From the NCBI GenBank assembly GCA_023395695.1, contig JAEWYJ010000026.1:1-7592 (forward strand): 7,592 bases of DNA, written 5' to 3'. The position numbers and the translations under genes are program-made. Position 1 is the first letter of the stretch. Each line of letters begins with the position of its first letter. This document shows, one piece after another, positions 6,807 to 7,592 of the stretch. This stretch comes from Bacillota bacterium. Lineage in GTDB: Bacteria; Bacillota; Clostridia; Oscillospirales; Ruminococcaceae. The notes below the pieces were generated by a model that ran no database searches, had not been told where the DNA came from, and saw only the letters and a program-made list of their open reading frames with translations.

Positions 6807-6867
6807 TGAGAGGGGCTTGGGCAAACCTACCGCAGAAATGCGGCAAGGCGGCTCTTTCCTACTCTAC
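6807..6867 (+). ncRNA. Group II intron domain VI with branch-point adenosine
   Basis: AGAGG near the 5' side (from 6809) pairs with CCT...CTCT at the 3' side, leaving A6861 bulged 7 nt from the splice site. This is the equivalent of the Ll.LtrB lariat branch point. The internal hairpin CCGCAGAAATGCGG is a subsidiary stem. The intron ends TAC at 6867. Confidence 0.8.
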
Positions 6868-7374
6868 GAGGGGAAATCCGGGGACGACTTCTGGGTCAAG
6901 GCAGAAACGTTGTTGTACTGCGCTTTGATCGGCTATATCCACTATGAAGCCCCCGACCGGGAGCGCAACATGAATACGCTGGTGGAAATGATTAACGCCA
7001 TGGAGGTCAGAGAGGATGACGAGTCCTATAAAAATGCGGTAGACTTTATGTTCGACGCGCTGGAGGAGCGTTCACCCCAGCATTTCGCTGTGCGGCAATA
7101 TCGAAAATATAAGCTGGCGGCGGGAAAAACAGCAAAATCCATCCTGATTTCCTGCGGAGCCAGATTAGCTCCCTTCGACATAAAAGAGCTGCGGGAGCTG
7201 ATTGCTTACGACGAGATGGAGCTGGACACGCTGGGCGACCGCAAGACCGCCCTGTTCATTATCATTTCGGATACGGACGACAGTTTTTCCTTTATTGCCG
7301 CCCTCATGTACAGCCAGCTTTTTAACCTCCTGTGCGATAAGGCCGATGCTCTATATTGTAAAGGGGGAAGTTAA
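6868..7374 (+). CDS. VirD4/TraG-type coupling protein (T4CP), exon 2, truncated at the 3' end
   Basis: 168 codons, in frame with exon 1 once 4334 and 6868 are joined; the spliced product is 411 aa. Recognisable family segments in order are EGKSGDDFWVKAETLLYCAL, EMINAMEVREDDE, HFAVRQYRKYKLAAGKTAKS, ILISCGARLAPFDIKELREL, LDTLGDRKTALFIIISDTDD and MYSQLFNLLCDKAD. Family members run to about 590-600 aa. The next expected block, LPVHVR...DEFANIG (Walker B) and the C-terminal third, is missing: the frame reads ALYCKGGS and stops at TAA 7372-7374. Sequence after that does not resemble a coupling protein in any frame and appears to be a second insertion. The product should lack ATP hydrolysis. An apparent independent start (TTG 6817) lies inside intron domain VI and is not a real gene start. 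Confidence 0.88.
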   Translation, partial: EGKSGDDFWVKAETLLYCALIGYIHYEAPDRERNMNTLVEMINAMEVREDDESYKNAVDFMFDALEERSPQHFAVRQYRKYKLAAGKTAKSILISCGARLAPFDIKELRELIAYDEMELDTLGDRKTALFIIISDTDDSFSFIAALMYSQLFNLLCDKADALYCKGGS

Positions 7375-7592
7375 AAACCCCCGAATACACATAGGCAGTC
7401 AGAACGTTTGCGGCACAAACGGAAGGATACGGCCCCGGCTTTCAGCCGGGAATGGACACGGCAATCAATGCGCCCACAGCCCTGCCCTGCGCGGCCACGT
7501 TGGGCTGATGTGGGCATCTGCGGGATTACCCCCTGCGGAGGGGGAAGCTCCTGCCGTGCGCCGCACACATCCATGGAGCGAGGGGCATGCAC
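7360..7592 (+). mobile_element. Left part of a second element inserted in the coupling-protein gene (probably IscB/IS200-IS605 type)
   Basis: Coupling-protein homology is clear up to about 7356 and possibly to 7371. Everything after is unrelated, so a junction lies between about 7357 and 7385. The body is the structured RNA region just described. An IscB-type element would have this RNA at its left end and the iscB gene downstream, beyond the window. No terminal repeat, transposase or right end is visible, so the element type is an inference. Confidence 0.5.
7375..7592 (+). ncRNA. Probable HEARO / IscB omega-RNA scaffold, running off the window end (5' edge uncertain)
   Basis: 218 bases with no convincing protein but an ordered series of helices. 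CGTTTG (7405-7410) pairs with CAAACG (7416-7421), and CCCGGCT (7434-7440) with AGCCGGG (7444-7450). GCCCACAGCCC (7472-7482) pairs with GGGCT + GTGGGC (7502-7506, 7510-7515) over 11 bp with a 3-nt bulge. CCCCCT (7529-7534) pairs with AGGGGG (7539-7544). GCTCC (7547-7551) pairs with GGAGC (7575-7579) and encloses GTGCG/CGCAC (7556-7566). Helix order, segments such as GGCTTTCAGCCGGG, and the GAGCGAGGGG end resemble, from memory, the HEARO RNA upstream of iscB in gut Firmicutes elements. It would be the guide-bearing RNA of the IscB nuclease. The identity is inference; another structured RNA is possible. Confidence 0.55.

Larger units (their letters stand above)
4335..6867 (+). mobile_element. Group IIA intron, Ll.LtrB-like, complete (2533 nt)
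   Basis: The 5' end reads GCGCGCCCAGATAGGG, which differs from the Lactococcus Ll.LtrB start (GTGCGCCCAGATAGGG, from memory) by one base at position 2. The following domain I segments also resemble Ll.LtrB (CTAACCGATAGGCGAAAGCT, GAAAGCGAT). A long structured region precedes the protein gene at 4958. Domain V (6773-6806) and domain VI follow it, and the 3' end is CTACTCTAC (to 6867). Joining 4334 to 6868 gives NTKG-EGKSGDDFW, an in-frame coupling-protein sequence of the expected kind, which fixes both boundaries. The intron is on the coding strand, as splicing requires. Codon use is AT-richer than in the host gene, consistent with transfer. Related introns sit in relaxase genes; here the host is the coupling-protein gene. 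Confidence 0.93.

Noticed and set aside
6817..7374. Separate gene starting at TTG 6817
   Set aside because: The first 17 codons are intron domain VI; the rest is coupling-protein exon 2, which joins in frame to exon 1 after splicing.
7363..7382. G5/C5 hairpin as an intrinsic terminator
   Set aside because: No T-run follows on the + strand, and on the other strand the run after the stem is only three T.
7371..7592. Reverse-strand open frame of 73 codons at the window end
   Set aside because: It runs across the hairpin-rich RNA region. Its openness is explained by GC-rich composition, and no domain is recognised.

Overview
The window is a piece of an integrative and conjugative element of the kind found in gut Clostridia (Lachnospiraceae or Oscillospiraceae type Firmicutes). 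The evidence is the gene order ParA - ParB - DUF3991/Toprim protein - BRO-type antirepressor - PcfB - VirD4/TraG coupling protein, all on the + strand and tightly packed, with strong AGGAGG-type ribosome binding sites and GC-rich codon use. The assignment to Clostridia is an inference from family knowledge; no rRNA or tRNA gene is present to confirm it.

Region 1 (1-1126) is a partition module: the last 60 codons of ParA, an overlapping complete ParB, and an intrinsic terminator. Region 2 (1127-3126) has a second, weaker hairpin with a T-run, a short leader-like ORF, a Toprim/DUF3991 protein that starts with TTG inside that ORF, a BRO-N antirepressor, and a possible 27-codon ORF. Region 3 (3127-7374) is the conjugation module: PcfB, which may start at ATT, and a VirD4-type coupling ATPase that overlaps it by ATGA.

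Two unrelated mobile elements interrupt the coupling-protein gene. The first is a complete group IIA, Ll.LtrB-like intron (4335-6867, 2533 nt) between codons 243 and 244. Its LtrA-type reverse transcriptase/maturase/HNH protein is intact. Splicing restores the reading frame exactly. The second begins near 7360-7385. There the coupling-protein homology stops before the Walker B region, and about 210 nt of hairpin-rich sequence follow to the window end. I interpret this as the left end of an IscB-type element carrying a HEARO/omega-RNA; the iscB gene itself would lie beyond the window. This identification comes from structure and memory of the family and is not proven.

If both calls hold, two different RNA-guided DNA-targeting elements (a retrohoming intron and an IscB/omega-RNA unit) sit in one conjugation gene. 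That gene is spread by the transfer it drives. The intron can splice out of the message, but the second insertion should leave a coupling protein of about 411 aa lacking its C-terminal third.
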